From: JADGRA01 sp052143535
Lineage (GTDB): Bacteria; Myxococcota; Myxococcia; Myxococcales; Myxococcaceae
Length of the DNA stretch: 64,000 nucleotides
NCBI GenBank assembly: GCA_052143535.1
Contig: JBKQSS010000088.1
Span: 51,152 to 115,151 of the forward strand
Direction: 5' to 3'
The notes under the pieces are model-generated. The model was not told the DNA's origin, did not search any database, and saw only the letters and a list, made by a program, of their open reading frames with translations. A program made the position numbers and the translations under genes. This document shows positions 17,912-26,847 of the stretch, piece by piece (positions within the stretch are counted from its first letter, which is position 1; every line of letters starts with the position of its first letter).

Positions 17912-19633
17912 ATGACGGCGACACGTGCCAGGCCACCAGACCCAGCGAGCGCCACCGTCGTGCGACACTTGACCTTGCCCGCCCGTCAAAAAATCACGTT
18001 CCAGGCCCTTGCCGGCGGAGCACTCATTGCCTTGGCCTCGGCGGCGGTCCTCACCTGGTTGTCCAAGCACGAGTTCGTTGGATTCGACTCCTTTTGGCAT
18101 GTCTTCGTCGCGCGCCAGGAGACTTGGTCGGCCTTTTGGCGGGAAATCCTCGAGAATACCCATCCACCCTTTTTCCACCTGCTGCTGAAGGCTGCCATCG
18201 GTCTTTTCGGGACATCCGTCCTCGTGTACCGGGCGGTGCCAATCGCTGGTATCGGCATCGCGACTGTCTTCATTGCTCTGGCGGTTGCAACGGCCACTCG
18301 CAATGCTCCGCTGGCCATCGTTGCGGCCGCTGCCTTCGGGCTATCTGCCAATGCCATCGAGATCGGAATAGAAATCCGCTCCTATGGAATCTTCCTTGCG
18401 GCCGTCGCGGCAGCAACCGCGGTCTGGTTGGAATGGCTGGGCAAGATGCCGCGGGCAACATCGCCAGGCACGCGAATTGTGTTCGCAGCCGCCAGCTCGT
18501 TCGCGGTGCTCTCCCACTACTCCGGGTTTTTCGTTCTGGCCGCAATGCTGGCCACCCCACCTGTCCTGTACCTGAGCCACCGCCGCTGGCGCATCAAGCT
18601 GACTCGTGAGCTCTCGCGCCATGGCGCCGCCCTAGCCGCCATGTTCGGAGTCCCTTGCTTGGTCGCGGTCTCGGTCTATTGGGTTCTCGTGCACCGCTAC
18701 CACAATGGTTTGGCTCACGTCGCAGGCTTCATGTTCGAGGCCGGGACCGAGTCACGGTGGGCATTCGTTCTGCGGAACGGCCGGAATCTGTTGCAACTCT
18801 TCGTTCCGAGTTTTGGAATGCCCGCTGGGTTGGTGCTGGGCATATGGAGCGTCATTGGTCTGGTCATTTTCGGGATCCTCCTCAGCGGTCTTCGCCAAGG
18901 CCACTTGGCCGCGGTCCCTCTAGTGACATTGGTTCTCTTGCTCTTCGCCAACGTCGTGGCTGGCCTCGCTGGCCGCTATCCGTTCGGCGGAAATTCCCGA
19001 CACGAGCTTTTTCTCTTTCCTTTTGCAATCTTGGTCCTCTTCGCCGGCATCGATGGCGCGCGACGGATGATGCCCTCCGTCTGGTCTTCGAACCGGTTAT
19101 GGACCACAGCCTCCGCGGCGGCAGTGGCCACGACCGTTTGGCTCACGCTGTCGTCCATTCCACTTTTCGCGGAGCAGCCGGCGTGGCGAGCGCAGATCAA
19201 CCGGTTCCGGAGCGACTTTGCGATGCCACCCGCAGTGCTGGTCGACCAATTCAATCTCGTCATGTTCTTTGGCCACTACCACGACTGGCGGTGGCACCTT
19301 CGCTGGCAAGATCTGCACGACCCGATGTGCCAGGTCTGGGAGGTGTCGCAAGGGGACCAACGTTTTTCCGTCTGTCGAGCGCAGGCCTGGCAACTGGACT
19401 TCTCGCAATCGACCGCGTACGCCGACCTCAGTGAGTGTCTGGACCGCTCGGGCAGCAAGTCGGTGGCGGTCTTTCGCACCCAGGCCGACGGGCTCAAGCC
19501 AACCTGGGATCTGACCGCAACTCCAGCACTCGCCCACGCCTACGCGCCGAAGGCCGGACTCGCGGTGCAGACGATCGACGTCGATGGAAATAACGTCTAC
19601 GCTCTGTTTCAAGCTTCAGCCAAACGGAATTGA
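17912..19633 (+). CDS. GT39-like (GT-C) membrane glycosyltransferase (573 aa)
   Basis: Integral membrane protein with roughly ten hydrophobic helices over residues 30-430 and a soluble C-terminal tail. After the first helix comes an external loop with the acidic residue expected in PMT/ArnT-like enzymes (FDSFWH, Asp59 and His63), then NTHPPFFHLLLK (82-93), the HPP motif common to this superfamily. Such enzymes use a polyprenyl-phosphate sugar on the periplasmic side, possibly made by a GT2 gene of the cluster. The tail (about 430-573) is not recognised. Substrate unknown. Confidence 0.82.
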   Translation: MTATRARPPDPASATVVRHLTLPARQKITFQALAGGALIALASAAVLTWLSKHEFVGFDSFWHVFVARQETWSAFWREILENTHPPFFHLLLKAAIGLFGTSVLVYRAVPIAGIGIATVFIALAVATATRNAPLAIVAAAAFGLSANAIEIGIEIRSYGIFLAAVAAATAVWLEWLGKMPRATSPGTRIVFAAASSFAVLSHYSGFFVLAAMLATPPVLYLSHRRWRIKLTRELSRHGAALAAMFGVPCLVAVSVYWVLVHRYHNGLAHVAGFMFEAGTESRWAFVLRNGRNLLQLFVPSFGMPAGLVLGIWSVIGLVIFGILLSGLRQGHLAAVPLVTLVLLLFANVVAGLAGRYPFGGNSRHELFLFPFAILVLFAGIDGARRMMPSVWSSNRLWTTASAAAVATTVWLTLSSIPLFAEQPAWRAQINRFRSDFAMPPAVLVDQFNLVMFFGHYHDWRWHLRWQDLHDPMCQVWEVSQGDQRFSVCRAQAWQLDFSQSTAYADLSECLDRSGSKSVAVFRTQADGLKPTWDLTATPALAHAYAPKAGLAVQTIDVDGNNVYALFQASAKRN

Positions 19634-19761
19634 GGGACACCGCAGCGTGCCGCCAGGGCGTCCGTAAGTGGAGCGAGCGAGTAGGGACGCGCCGACAACG
19701 CCGACTGCTGCTGATCGCGTCAGCGACAGGTGAAGGATGAACTGCCGTACGGGAGACGCAG
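19634..19761 (+). other. Gap before the methyltransferase gene
   Basis: A 128-base space. It carries a GGGAG ribosome site close to the ATG at 19762. Otherwise no promoter, terminator or small gene is evident. Confidence 0.35.
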
Positions 19762-20508
19762 ATGGAGATTCGCCAGGTGTTGCCGAAGGTGGAGCGATTC
19801 AGCAAGCAGCTCAAAGAGATCAAGAGCAACCTTGCCCCACCGTCCTTCTGGTACCCCTATGGTTCTCTGAGCAACTTTCAGATTCTCGAACAGTTCCTGA
19901 CCGGCCGGAACCGAGACTTGGCGGAGCTAGCGGGTGGGGCGCCAATCGCCGACGTCGGCGCCGCCGATGGTGACGTAGCGTTCTTTCTCGAGTCGCAGGG
20001 GTTCACGGTCGACATCGTTGATAACGGGCCAACAAACAACAACGGCCTAGCGGGCGCTCGAAAGCTGAAGGAGGCTCTGCGGTCACAAGTCGCCATTCAC
20101 GAAGTGGACCTGGATTCGCAGTTCCAGTTGCCGCGGAAGAGCTATGGACTCATTCTCTTCCTGGGAATTCTTTACCACCTGCAGAACCCATTCTACGCGC
20201 TGAAGGAATTGGCGAAGTCCACTCGCTACGCACTCATCAGTACCCGCATCGCACGCGGTACGGCGGACCGGCAGGTGCTTTTCGAGCAGGTTCCAATCGC
20301 CTATTTGCTTGGACCGACGGAGTGCAACAACGACTCGACGAACTATTGGATCTTCTCCTACGCCGGGCTTAACCGCATCCTCGAAAGGACCAACTGGGAG
20401 GTCCTCGACGCGGGCCGGTTTGGAAGCACCGGCTACTCCGACCCGGCTTCCGGCGATGGTGACGAACGAGCCTTCTTACTCGTTCGAAGTCGCGTCTTTG
20501 GCGGCTAA
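19762..20508 (+). CDS. Class I SAM-dependent methyltransferase (248 aa)
   Basis: Soluble methyltransferase with motif I ADVGAADG at residues 63-70, acidic VDIVDNG ending strand 2 (83-89), and FLGILYHLQNPFYAL near 132-146, the last resembling the CmoB/DUF1698 group. The ATG has a good GGGAG ribosome site. Its place inside the glycan cluster suggests it methylates a sugar; a terminal methyl group is a known stop signal for Wzt-type export, and the Wzt here has the extra C-terminal domain. That link is inference. A tRNA or metabolite substrate cannot be excluded. Confidence 0.8.
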   Translation: MEIRQVLPKVERFSKQLKEIKSNLAPPSFWYPYGSLSNFQILEQFLTGRNRDLAELAGGAPIADVGAADGDVAFFLESQGFTVDIVDNGPTNNNGLAGARKLKEALRSQVAIHEVDLDSQFQLPRKSYGLILFLGILYHLQNPFYALKELAKSTRYALISTRIARGTADRQVLFEQVPIAYLLGPTECNNDSTNYWIFSYAGLNRILERTNWEVLDAGRFGSTGYSDPASGDGDERAFLLVRSRVFGG

Positions 20509-20711
20509 CCCTCGAGCTCCAGTTGCGCTTCGCGGTGGGCAATTGTGATGCACACCTCCCTGGAGACGACGACCCTAACGTGGACCTGCGAGATGGGTCT
20601 AAACTATTACTGCGGCGCAGCGACGAACGGCGCGTCGGAGCGTCTCGCACACCTGGCACGCCGTAGCTGTGACCGGGGCCTAACGTCGGCCGCTCAGCAC
20701 CATCGAACTGA
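20509..20711 (+). other. Gap before the GT2-methyltransferase fusion
   Basis: A 203-base intergenic region. A short AT-richer patch (CTAAACTATTACTG near 20597-20610) is the only promoter-like text and has no good -35 partner. No RNA gene or repeat is seen. Confidence 0.3.
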
Positions 20712-22283
20712 ATGACATCTCGCGAGACAGAAGAAGTTCCGCCGAAGGGCCGCCTGTTGATCTTCGTCATCGCCTTCCACGCGGAGGCAACGCTCACGGC
20801 AGTCTTGGAGCGAATTCCGGCAAGGGTCTTAGAGGAGTGGGAGAGCGAGATTTTGGTCGTCGACGACGCTTCCGCCGACCGGACCTTTGAGGTTGGTCGC
20901 ACCCATAAAGAGGCGCATCCGGACCTCCCCATGACCGTCCTGCGCAACACCTACAACCAAGGGTACGGCGGAAACCAGAAGGTGGGCTACACGTACGCCA
21001 TCGCGAATGGATTCGACGTGGTGGCGATGGTCCATGGAGATGGCCAATACGCCCCCGAGGAACTCCCCCGTCTCCTAGAGCCACTGCGGAGCGGGACCGC
21101 AGACGCTGTCTTCGGCAGCCGCATGATGCCGCCTTCGGGGGCGCTCAAGGGAGGGATGCCCTTTTATAAATTTATTGGGAACCGGATTCTCACGACCATC
21201 CAGAATCGACTGCTGGGCACCGCGCTGTCCGAATTCCATTCCGGCTATCGACTTTACCGCGTGGCGACGCTTCGGTCTCTACCGTTTGACCTCAACTCGA
21301 ACGACTTTCACTTCGACACCGAGATCATTCTGCAGCTGGTAAACGCGCGGGCGCGCATTCAGGAACTTCCCATCCCCACCTACTATGGAGATGAAATCTC
21401 GCGGGTGAATGGGCTGGCCTATGCGTGGAACGTTGTCGGCGCCACGCTGGCCAACGTGGCGCATCGTTCCGGCATTCTCTATGCGCGCCGCTTCGATGTC
21501 GCACCGCCCGAGGACAACTCTCACTACGCCGCCAAGCTTGACTACGCCTCTAGCCACACCTTCGCTCTCGAGGCCGTCCCGTCCAATGCGAATGTGCTCG
21601 ACCTTGGGGCGGGCCCTGGACCACTCGCGCAGCGGCTGGTCGAAAAGGGCTGCAAACTGACGCTGGTCGATCGAAACCCCACTCAACGCGCTCCCGCCGG
21701 CGTCCAAGTGCTGGTCCGGGACCTGAACGCTGACCAACTCGACCTCCAGCTTGCGGACACCGACGTCATCCTGCTGCTCGACGTGGTCGAGCATTTGCAT
21801 GACCCGGAGCGTTTTCTTGCAACCCTCCGTCGCCACTTCGACTACCGCACCCGGACCGTCGTGCTCACCACCCCCAATGTCGCTTTTTTCATACAGCGAT
21901 TGATGCTCCTCTTCGGCCAATTCAACTATGGGAAGGCCGGCATTCTCGACCGGACGCACACCCGGCTCTTCACTTTCCGAAGCTTCGAGCAGCTGCTGCG
22001 AGACGCCGGGCTGCGCATTCGACGTGTTCGGGGCATCCCCGCGCCTTTCCCGAAGGCGCTGGGCGACAACTTCATCGGTCGGGCCGCACTGGCCGTTAAC
22101 CAGGCGCTGATTTGGGTGAGCAAGACGCTGTTCGCGTACCAAATTTTCGTCGAGGCCGAGACAACGCCGGATGTGGCGTTCGTCCTGGCAGATGCGGTCG
22201 GCCAGGAGAATTCTCGGAAGAGGAACGGCTCGGTCAACACCTCGGCATCGACGTCTGCGTCCAATCGGGTAACCTCCGGTTGA
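20712..22283 (+). CDS. Fused polyprenyl-phosphate GT2 and SAM methyltransferase (523 aa)
   Basis: Residues about 14-260 are a DPM1/GtrB-like GT2 domain with VVDDASADRT (49-58), metal-site HGDGQYAPEE (108-117) and SEFHSGYRLYR (173-183). Residues about 285-470 are a class I methyltransferase with VLDLGAGPGPL (295-305), LLDVVEHLHDPERFL and RLFTFRSFEQLLRDAG, a UbiG/MetW-like pattern. The C-terminal 30 residues are Ser/Asn-rich. The fusion suggests that a sugar is loaded on a lipid carrier and that sugar or its product is methylated. The next gene starts two bases after the stop. Confidence 0.85.
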   Translation: MTSRETEEVPPKGRLLIFVIAFHAEATLTAVLERIPARVLEEWESEILVVDDASADRTFEVGRTHKEAHPDLPMTVLRNTYNQGYGGNQKVGYTYAIANGFDVVAMVHGDGQYAPEELPRLLEPLRSGTADAVFGSRMMPPSGALKGGMPFYKFIGNRILTTIQNRLLGTALSEFHSGYRLYRVATLRSLPFDLNSNDFHFDTEIILQLVNARARIQELPIPTYYGDEISRVNGLAYAWNVVGATLANVAHRSGILYARRFDVAPPEDNSHYAAKLDYASSHTFALEAVPSNANVLDLGAGPGPLAQRLVEKGCKLTLVDRNPTQRAPAGVQVLVRDLNADQLDLQLADTDVILLLDVVEHLHDPERFLATLRRHFDYRTRTVVLTTPNVAFFIQRLMLLFGQFNYGKAGILDRTHTRLFTFRSFEQLLRDAGLRIRRVRGIPAPFPKALGDNFIGRAALAVNQALIWVSKTLFAYQIFVEAETTPDVAFVLADAVGQENSRKRNGSVNTSASTSASNRVTSG

Positions 22284-22285
22284 CG

Positions 22286-23677
22286 ATGCGCAGACTCCTC
22301 GGGCCAAACGGGCCAGCGGACAGTTGGACGCGAACCGCACTTTTCGCAGTCCTCGTCGTGGCACTCGGGCAGATGCTGCTCGCCAGCGACGGCCACTACA
22401 GTCCGGAGGCCATCCGTTGGTTGTTTCTCAGCAGCCTGCTGGGCCTCCTCGCGCTGGCTGCGCCACCTATTGGCGCTCTCGAGCGGCTCGGTCCACGCGC
22501 ACCTCTGGCCGTCCTTTTGGCCGGACTGGTGCTGCAATTTAGCCAGGTCCTCACCCATCCGCCCGGCATCTACCTCCGCCCGGTGGGCGGCTGGACGGCT
22601 TTCCTGGCCGCGCTGGGTGCTGCCGCCGTTCTCGGGGGGAGCCTGGCCTTTGCGGGCTCTGCCTGGGCCCGGGTTGGCACAGCCCTTTTGGCGGTCTGCT
22701 TTGTGGCCGCGGGCCTGTGGGTGCTGCACGCCTCTACTCGGCCAGCCATCGACGTCTTCCTCTTTCAGCAGCAGTCGAGCGACGCGCTCCTCCATGGCCG
22801 TAACCCCTACTCCCTCACTTTCCCCAACATCTACGGGCACACCCAGTTCTACGGAGCGGAGGTCACCGACGGCAGGACGCTCTTCTTCGGCTTCCCCTAC
22901 CCGCCTTTTTCACTTCTCCTGGCAACTCTGGGCTTCGCCGCCACGGGAGACCACCGGTCGGCCCAGCTGCTCGCGATGGTGGTGGCCAGTGCCTGCCTCG
23001 TGGCCCTGCGACCAGACCGTCTTGGAGCGCTGGCGGCCGCCGCGCTCCTCTTCACCCCACGCTCCTTCTTTGTCCTCGAGCAAGGTTGGACAGAGCCCTT
23101 CGGCGCCGCGCTGCTCGGGCTGGTGCTGGTCTCGGCCGCGCGGGCTCCGCGCCTCCTTTGGCTGGCCCTCGGAGCCCTCTTCGCCTGGAAGCAGTACACG
23201 GCGGTACTGCTGCCGCTAACTGCGCTCCTTTTACCTCGGCCCTTCTCCTGGAAAGCCTGGGCGCGTCTCATGGTTCCGGCGCTCCTGGCGACGCTCGCCC
23301 TCACCCTCCCGCTCGCGCTGTGGGACGTCAGCGCCTTCTGGCGCTCGGTGGTGTGGCTCCAGACGGTGCAGCCCTTCCGGGCGGACGCATTGTCCTTCCC
23401 CTCGGCGCTGGTGGCCCTCGGTGCTACGCCGCTGCCCGTCGTCCCGACGCTGCTGGTACTCACCGCGCTGGCCATTGCCCTTGTCCTCTGGCGCGCACCT
23501 CGGACGCCTCAAGGCTTCGCCATGTCGGTGACGCTTGTCCTCGGCGTCTTCTTCGCCTTCAACAAGCAGTCCTTCTGCAACTATTGGTTTCTCGTTCTGG
23601 CCGCGTCGGCGCTCACCGTCGCGGCCGTCCAACCCGAAGGGACGGGCCCCGAGCCGCGGTTTCAAGCGGAAGGCTGA
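22286..23677 (+). CDS. GT87-like (DUF2029) membrane mannosyltransferase family protein
   Basis: Integral membrane GT-C protein, 463 aa from the ATG at 22286, two bases after the upstream stop (the frame is open upstream inside the previous gene, which I treat as non-coding). About ten helices. A large loop carries IDVFLFQQQSSDALLHGRNPYSL (about 153-175), the layout typical of GT87/DUF2029 polyprenol-phosphate-dependent transferases, then FFGFPYPPFSLLL. It likely acts on the periplasmic face with a lipid-linked sugar such as the product of the preceding GT2 fusion. Last gene of the glycan locus; convergent with the next. Confidence 0.8.
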   Translation: MRRLLGPNGPADSWTRTALFAVLVVALGQMLLASDGHYSPEAIRWLFLSSLLGLLALAAPPIGALERLGPRAPLAVLLAGLVLQFSQVLTHPPGIYLRPVGGWTAFLAALGAAAVLGGSLAFAGSAWARVGTALLAVCFVAAGLWVLHASTRPAIDVFLFQQQSSDALLHGRNPYSLTFPNIYGHTQFYGAEVTDGRTLFFGFPYPPFSLLLATLGFAATGDHRSAQLLAMVVASACLVALRPDRLGALAAAALLFTPRSFFVLEQGWTEPFGAALLGLVLVSAARAPRLLWLALGALFAWKQYTAVLLPLTALLLPRPFSWKAWARLMVPALLATLALTLPLALWDVSAFWRSVVWLQTVQPFRADALSFPSALVALGATPLPVVPTLLVLTALAIALVLWRAPRTPQGFAMSVTLVLGVFFAFNKQSFCNYWFLVLAASALTVAAVQPEGTGPEPRFQAEG

Positions 23678-23695
23678 CGAGAGAAGCCTATGGGC

Positions 23696-24460
23696 TTAGC
23701 GGCCAGCGTCGGCGGCCGCGCCGAGCCGCTCCCGGGCGCCGCGCACTTGTGCCTCGTAAAGGCGCACCAACCCCTTCTCGTGGGTGAGCAGGAGGTCCAC
23801 GTTGGCGTCGCCCCACGCCTCCCGCTCGTCGGCCAGGTGCTCCACGCGTGCCTCGTCCTCTCGGAGGGCCGCCAACGTGGCATCCACCGCGTCCCGCCTG
23901 TCCGCCGGCAGGCTGTTGCGCGCCGCGGCGAGGTCGTCGGACAACTTCCCGAGTCCCATGGGGCGTGTGAAGAGGCGCGCTGCGGCCACGTCCGCCGCCA
24001 TGGACTCAATCAGGCGCACTTCGGCCGGGCTCAACCCGGTGCGTTCTCGCGCCGCGGCCTCGCGTGTCCCCTGCTCGTGGAGCACGGTCCAAGCCCTGTC
24101 CACGGCCCCGGGCTCCCCGGCGTCCACGGCCCGCAGCAGCTCGCGGAGCCGGGCGCCCGATGGCTCGCCTTCTTGCAGCACTTCGCGTTTGTACTGCAGG
24201 AAGGCGTCGAGCTTGGCAGCACTGAGGCGGTAGGGCCCCGCGTCAGAAACGGCAGCGGGCGCCCGGCCCGCACTCCCCGCATCTCTGGCGGTGGCCACCG
24301 CGGGGCGCTCGCGGCAAGAGGCGCTCGCACAAAGCACCAGCAGGCACAGGCCAAGCGTTTGCCCCAGCCTTTGACCGTGGGCAGCACGCTCGTGTACGAC
24401 CGTCAGAGACGGCGAGCAGCCGGCTCGGAGGCAACGGTGAAGCTGTACCTGGTGCGCCAC
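23696..24460 (-). CDS. Putative lipoprotein of unknown function
   Basis: The mature part is clear coding sequence: a lipobox-like LCASASC, an Ala/Asp-rich linker, then about 190 helical, charged residues (LSAAKLDAFLQYKREVLQEG and onward) with no family that I know. The start is unclear. The only in-frame standard start close to the signal peptide is the GTG at 24460, which gives an unusually long 49-residue lead and overlaps the divergent sixA by 24 bases. A non-standard start or a sequencing frameshift near 24390-24400 are alternatives. Probably exported and anchored to a membrane. Confidence 0.6.
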   Translation of the reverse strand: MAHQVQLHRCLRAGCSPSLTVVHERAAHGQRLGQTLGLCLLVLCASASCRERPAVATARDAGSAGRAPAAVSDAGPYRLSAAKLDAFLQYKREVLQEGEPSGARLRELLRAVDAGEPGAVDRAWTVLHEQGTREAAARERTGLSPAEVRLIESMAADVAAARLFTRPMGLGKLSDDLAAARNSLPADRRDAVDATLAALREDEARVEHLADEREAWGDANVDLLLTHEKGLVRLYEAQVRGARERLGAAADAGR

Positions 24461-24934
24461 GCCGACGCGGATGCGGACATCCCCGAGGGGCTGGATGACG
24501 GCGCGCGCGCGCTCACGGCCAAGGCGCGGGAGAAGGTTCATGCCCATTTCGCCGCGCTCAAGCCCCACATGCAGGGAGTGGCTCTCATCCTCACCAGCCC
24601 GCTGGTGCGCACCGTGCAAACCGCTCAAATTCTAGCCCTGGCCCAAGCCCTGGAGGTCCCACTTCGCGCCGACCGCAGCCTTCTCCCGGACATGCCCGTC
24701 GGCAGCTTGGACGGCGTGCTGGCCCAGCATCCGGACGAGGACTTAATCCTGGTGGGCCACAACCCTTCGATGCCGGCCATGGCCGCGCACCTGCTCTCGG
24801 TGCAAGCTTTCCCACGTGCTGTCAGCCCGGGAACGGTCATCGGCCTCGAGCGTACCGCCGTCGAAGGCGGCCGGGCGCGCTTCCTCTTCTTCGCGCCGCC
24901 CGGCCAGCCGTTGACCACCGCCCTCAGCACCTAA
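24437..24934 (+). CDS. sixA: Phosphohistidine phosphatase SixA
   Basis: Histidine phosphatase of 165 aa in the SixA branch, which removes phosphate from His-containing phosphotransfer proteins. The catalytic RHADAD starts at Arg7-His8, the second arginine sits in SPLVRTVQTA (Arg58), and the second histidine in ILVGHNPSMP (His108). The GTG at 24437 starts the protein at the family's usual point (VKLYLVRHAD). The open frame extends far upstream without coding character, on the strand opposite the lipoprotein gene. Followed closely by cyaY. Confidence 0.88.
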   Translation: MKLYLVRHADADADIPEGLDDGARALTAKAREKVHAHFAALKPHMQGVALILTSPLVRTVQTAQILALAQALEVPLRADRSLLPDMPVGSLDGVLAQHPDEDLILVGHNPSMPAMAAHLLSVQAFPRAVSPGTVIGLERTAVEGGRARFLFFAPPGQPLTTALST

Positions 24935-24949
24935 ACCGCCGAGCCCAAA

Positions 24950-25276
24950 TTGGACGAGACCCAATACAACCAGCTGGTGGCCGGGGCCTTCGGGGCGCTG
25001 ATGCGGGCGCTGGACGCCGTCGACCCAGACGTCCTCGATGCCGACAGCACCGGGGACATGGTGACAGTCACCTCTGCCGCCGGACAGAAGGTGGTGGTGA
25101 ATACGCAGCGGGCGACGCGGCAAATCTGGGTCGCTGGCAAGGGCCTCGGGCTCCACTTCTCCTTCGCGCCGGATGGCCGGTGGATGGACGACAAAGGGAA
25201 GGGCGTGGAGCTCTTCGCCTTCGTCGCCGACGCGGTGGAGACCATCTCGGGAGTCCGCCTGGAGTGGGGTGGCTGA
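24950..25276 (+). CDS. cyaY: Frataxin-like iron-binding protein CyaY
   Basis: Small acidic protein (108 aa) that binds iron and modulates Fe-S cluster assembly. The acidic first helix (ALDAVDPDVLDADSTGD), the beta-sheet core TVTSAAGQKVVVNTQ and the hallmark RQIWVAGKGLGLHFSF (about 56-71) match CyaY well, and length is normal. Starts at a TTG 15 bases after the sixA stop. Usually a stand-alone gene, so co-transcription with sixA may be incidental. Confidence 0.88.
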   Translation: MDETQYNQLVAGAFGALMRALDAVDPDVLDADSTGDMVTVTSAAGQKVVVNTQRATRQIWVAGKGLGLHFSFAPDGRWMDDKGKGVELFAFVADAVETISGVRLEWGG

Positions 25277-25311
25277 CGCCGAGGAGGCAGCCGGCCCCAG
25301 GCCGGGGGCCT

Positions 25312-26256
25312 TCAGGCGATGGAGATGCGACTCTTCTGCCGCCGAGCGTCGCCGCCGGCGCCGGCGACCACAATCCGGTTGCCACCCTCGAGCCGCGCCT
25401 GCTCGAGCGCCTCCTCGGCCCCGTCCACCAGGGCTCCGAAGCTTAACGGCCCGTTGGCGCGAAGCGGGTCGTGGCTGGCGACTCCCACCGAGGCGGTGAT
25501 GAAGGTTTCCCCGAGACCGCTGAGCGCTTCCTGAAGCCGCGCCGCCACCTCCTGCGCCCCGGTCACTGGGGTATGCGGGAGAAACGCCACCCAGCTGGCC
25601 AGGCGGTAAGGGGCCACGAGGTCCACCTCGCGCAGGGCGCTCACCAGCCCCGCCAGCACGGCGTCCGAAAGCTCCCCCAGGCGGGCCACCTCCTCGGGGT
25701 CGGCAGCGTCACCGAAGCCATCGAGGGCCACCACTACCAGTGACACTGGATAACGGAAGCGCCGGGAGCGCTTCACCTCGCGCACAAGCAGGGTGCGAAA
25801 GGTTTGGAAGTCGGCCGACGTCTGCGCCGTCAGCTCCGGCTCGGTCCCGTCCAAAGGCTGGGACGGGGTTCCTGGAAGCAAAAGCCCTTCCAAAGTGCGG
25901 AGTTTGAGGACCGTCCTGACGCAGGAGAGGACGGTCCCGGCCTTCAGCGGCCCCACCAGGCAGCCGTCGGCACCGGCGGCGGACGAGCGTTCGTCGGCGT
26001 TGGCCTCTTCCGGGGGGTAAACCAACACCACGGCCGGGCCGGCCTCGCGCGCCTTGAGCGCCGCGCACAGCCCCTCGCCGTCGAAGAGGGGGGATTCGCT
26101 GGCCAGGACGAGCTCAGCGCCCTCGCTGACGAGCAGTGCCAGCGCTTCCTCCTCGGTACGGGCGATGCGCACGGCGTACTTGCCCGCGAGAAAGCCGCGC
26201 AGGGCATTGGCCACCGGCGCCGAGGGCTCGGCGAGAAGGACGCGAGCGGCAGTCAC
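25312..26256 (-). CDS. Pseudo-receiver plus degenerate GGDEF protein, likely c-di-GMP effector
   Basis: A two-domain signalling protein of 314 aa. Residues 1-120 look like a response-regulator receiver, but the phospho-acceptor position reads LVLASESP instead of LxxxD, so phosphorylation is unlikely. Residues about 145-305 are a GGDEF fold in which the GGDEF signature is replaced by RLASW (218-222). The inhibitory-site motif RxxD is kept as REVD (209-212), exactly five residues before, so the protein may bind c-di-GMP without making it. The GTG overlaps the frr stop by four bases (GTGA), making the two genes translationally coupled. Confidence 0.8.
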   Translation of the reverse strand: MTAARVLLAEPSAPVANALRGFLAGKYAVRIARTEEEALALLVSEGAELVLASESPLFDGEGLCAALKAREAGPAVVLVYPPEEANADERSSAAGADGCLVGPLKAGTVLSCVRTVLKLRTLEGLLLPGTPSQPLDGTEPELTAQTSADFQTFRTLLVREVKRSRRFRYPVSLVVVALDGFGDAADPEEVARLGELSDAVLAGLVSALREVDLVAPYRLASWVAFLPHTPVTGAQEVAARLQEALSGLGETFITASVGVASHDPLRANGPLSFGALVDGAEEALEQARLEGGNRIVVAGAGGDARRQKSRISIA

Positions 26257-26816
26257 ACCTCCATGACCTCCTTCTCCTTCTTCTGCACAATCTGGTCGAC
26301 CTGCGTAATGCCGCCGTCCGTTTCCTTCTGGATGCGCGTCTCGGTGCGTTTGGACTCGTCCTCCGAAATCTTCTTGTCCTTGAGGAGGGCCTTTAGACGC
26401 TCGTTGGCGTCGCGCCGCTCGTTGCGGACTGCCACCCGGTGGTCCTCTCCCTTGGTGCGGACCTGCTTTGCAATGTCCTTGCGCCGCTCCTCGGTGAGCG
26501 GAGGAATGGGCAAGCGGATGAGCTCGCCATCGTTCATCGGAGTGAGACCGAGGTTGGCCTCGCCCAGCGCCTTCTCAATCTCCTTGATGAGGCCCTTCTC
26601 CCACGGCTTGATGGTGATGAGACGCGGCTCGGGAACGGCCAGGCTGGCCACCCCGGTGAGGGGCGTGGCCGTACCGTAGTAGTTGACCCGAACTCCCTCC
26701 AGGACGTTGAGCGAGGCGCGCCCGGTCCGAATTTTCGAGAGTTCCTTCTTGAGGTCCTCCAAGGTGCGGTCGATTCGAGCCTTGAGGTCCTTCACAACGT
26801 CATCGGTCACTGCCAT
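26253..26816 (-). CDS. frr: Ribosome recycling factor
   Basis: Splits post-termination ribosomes together with EF-G. The 187-aa protein has the normal three-helix-bundle sequence: LSKIRTGRASLNVLEGVRV, TIKPWEKGLIKEIEKA and LPIPPLTEERRKDIAKQV. A strong purine-rich ribosome site (GGGAGGAGCGAGGG) precedes the ATG. It sits 31 bases after pyrH in the standard rpsB-tsf-pyrH-frr order. The usual cdsA/uppS genes do not follow; a degenerate GGDEF gene overlaps its end instead. Confidence 0.98.
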   Translation of the reverse strand: MAVTDDVVKDLKARIDRTLEDLKKELSKIRTGRASLNVLEGVRVNYYGTATPLTGVASLAVPEPRLITIKPWEKGLIKEIEKALGEANLGLTPMNDGELIRLPIPPLTEERRKDIAKQVRTKGEDHRVAVRNERRDANERLKALLKDKKISEDESKRTETRIQKETDGGITQVDQIVQKKEKEVMEV

Positions 26817-26847
26817 TCCCTCGCTCCTCCCTCACCGCTGGCGCCCT

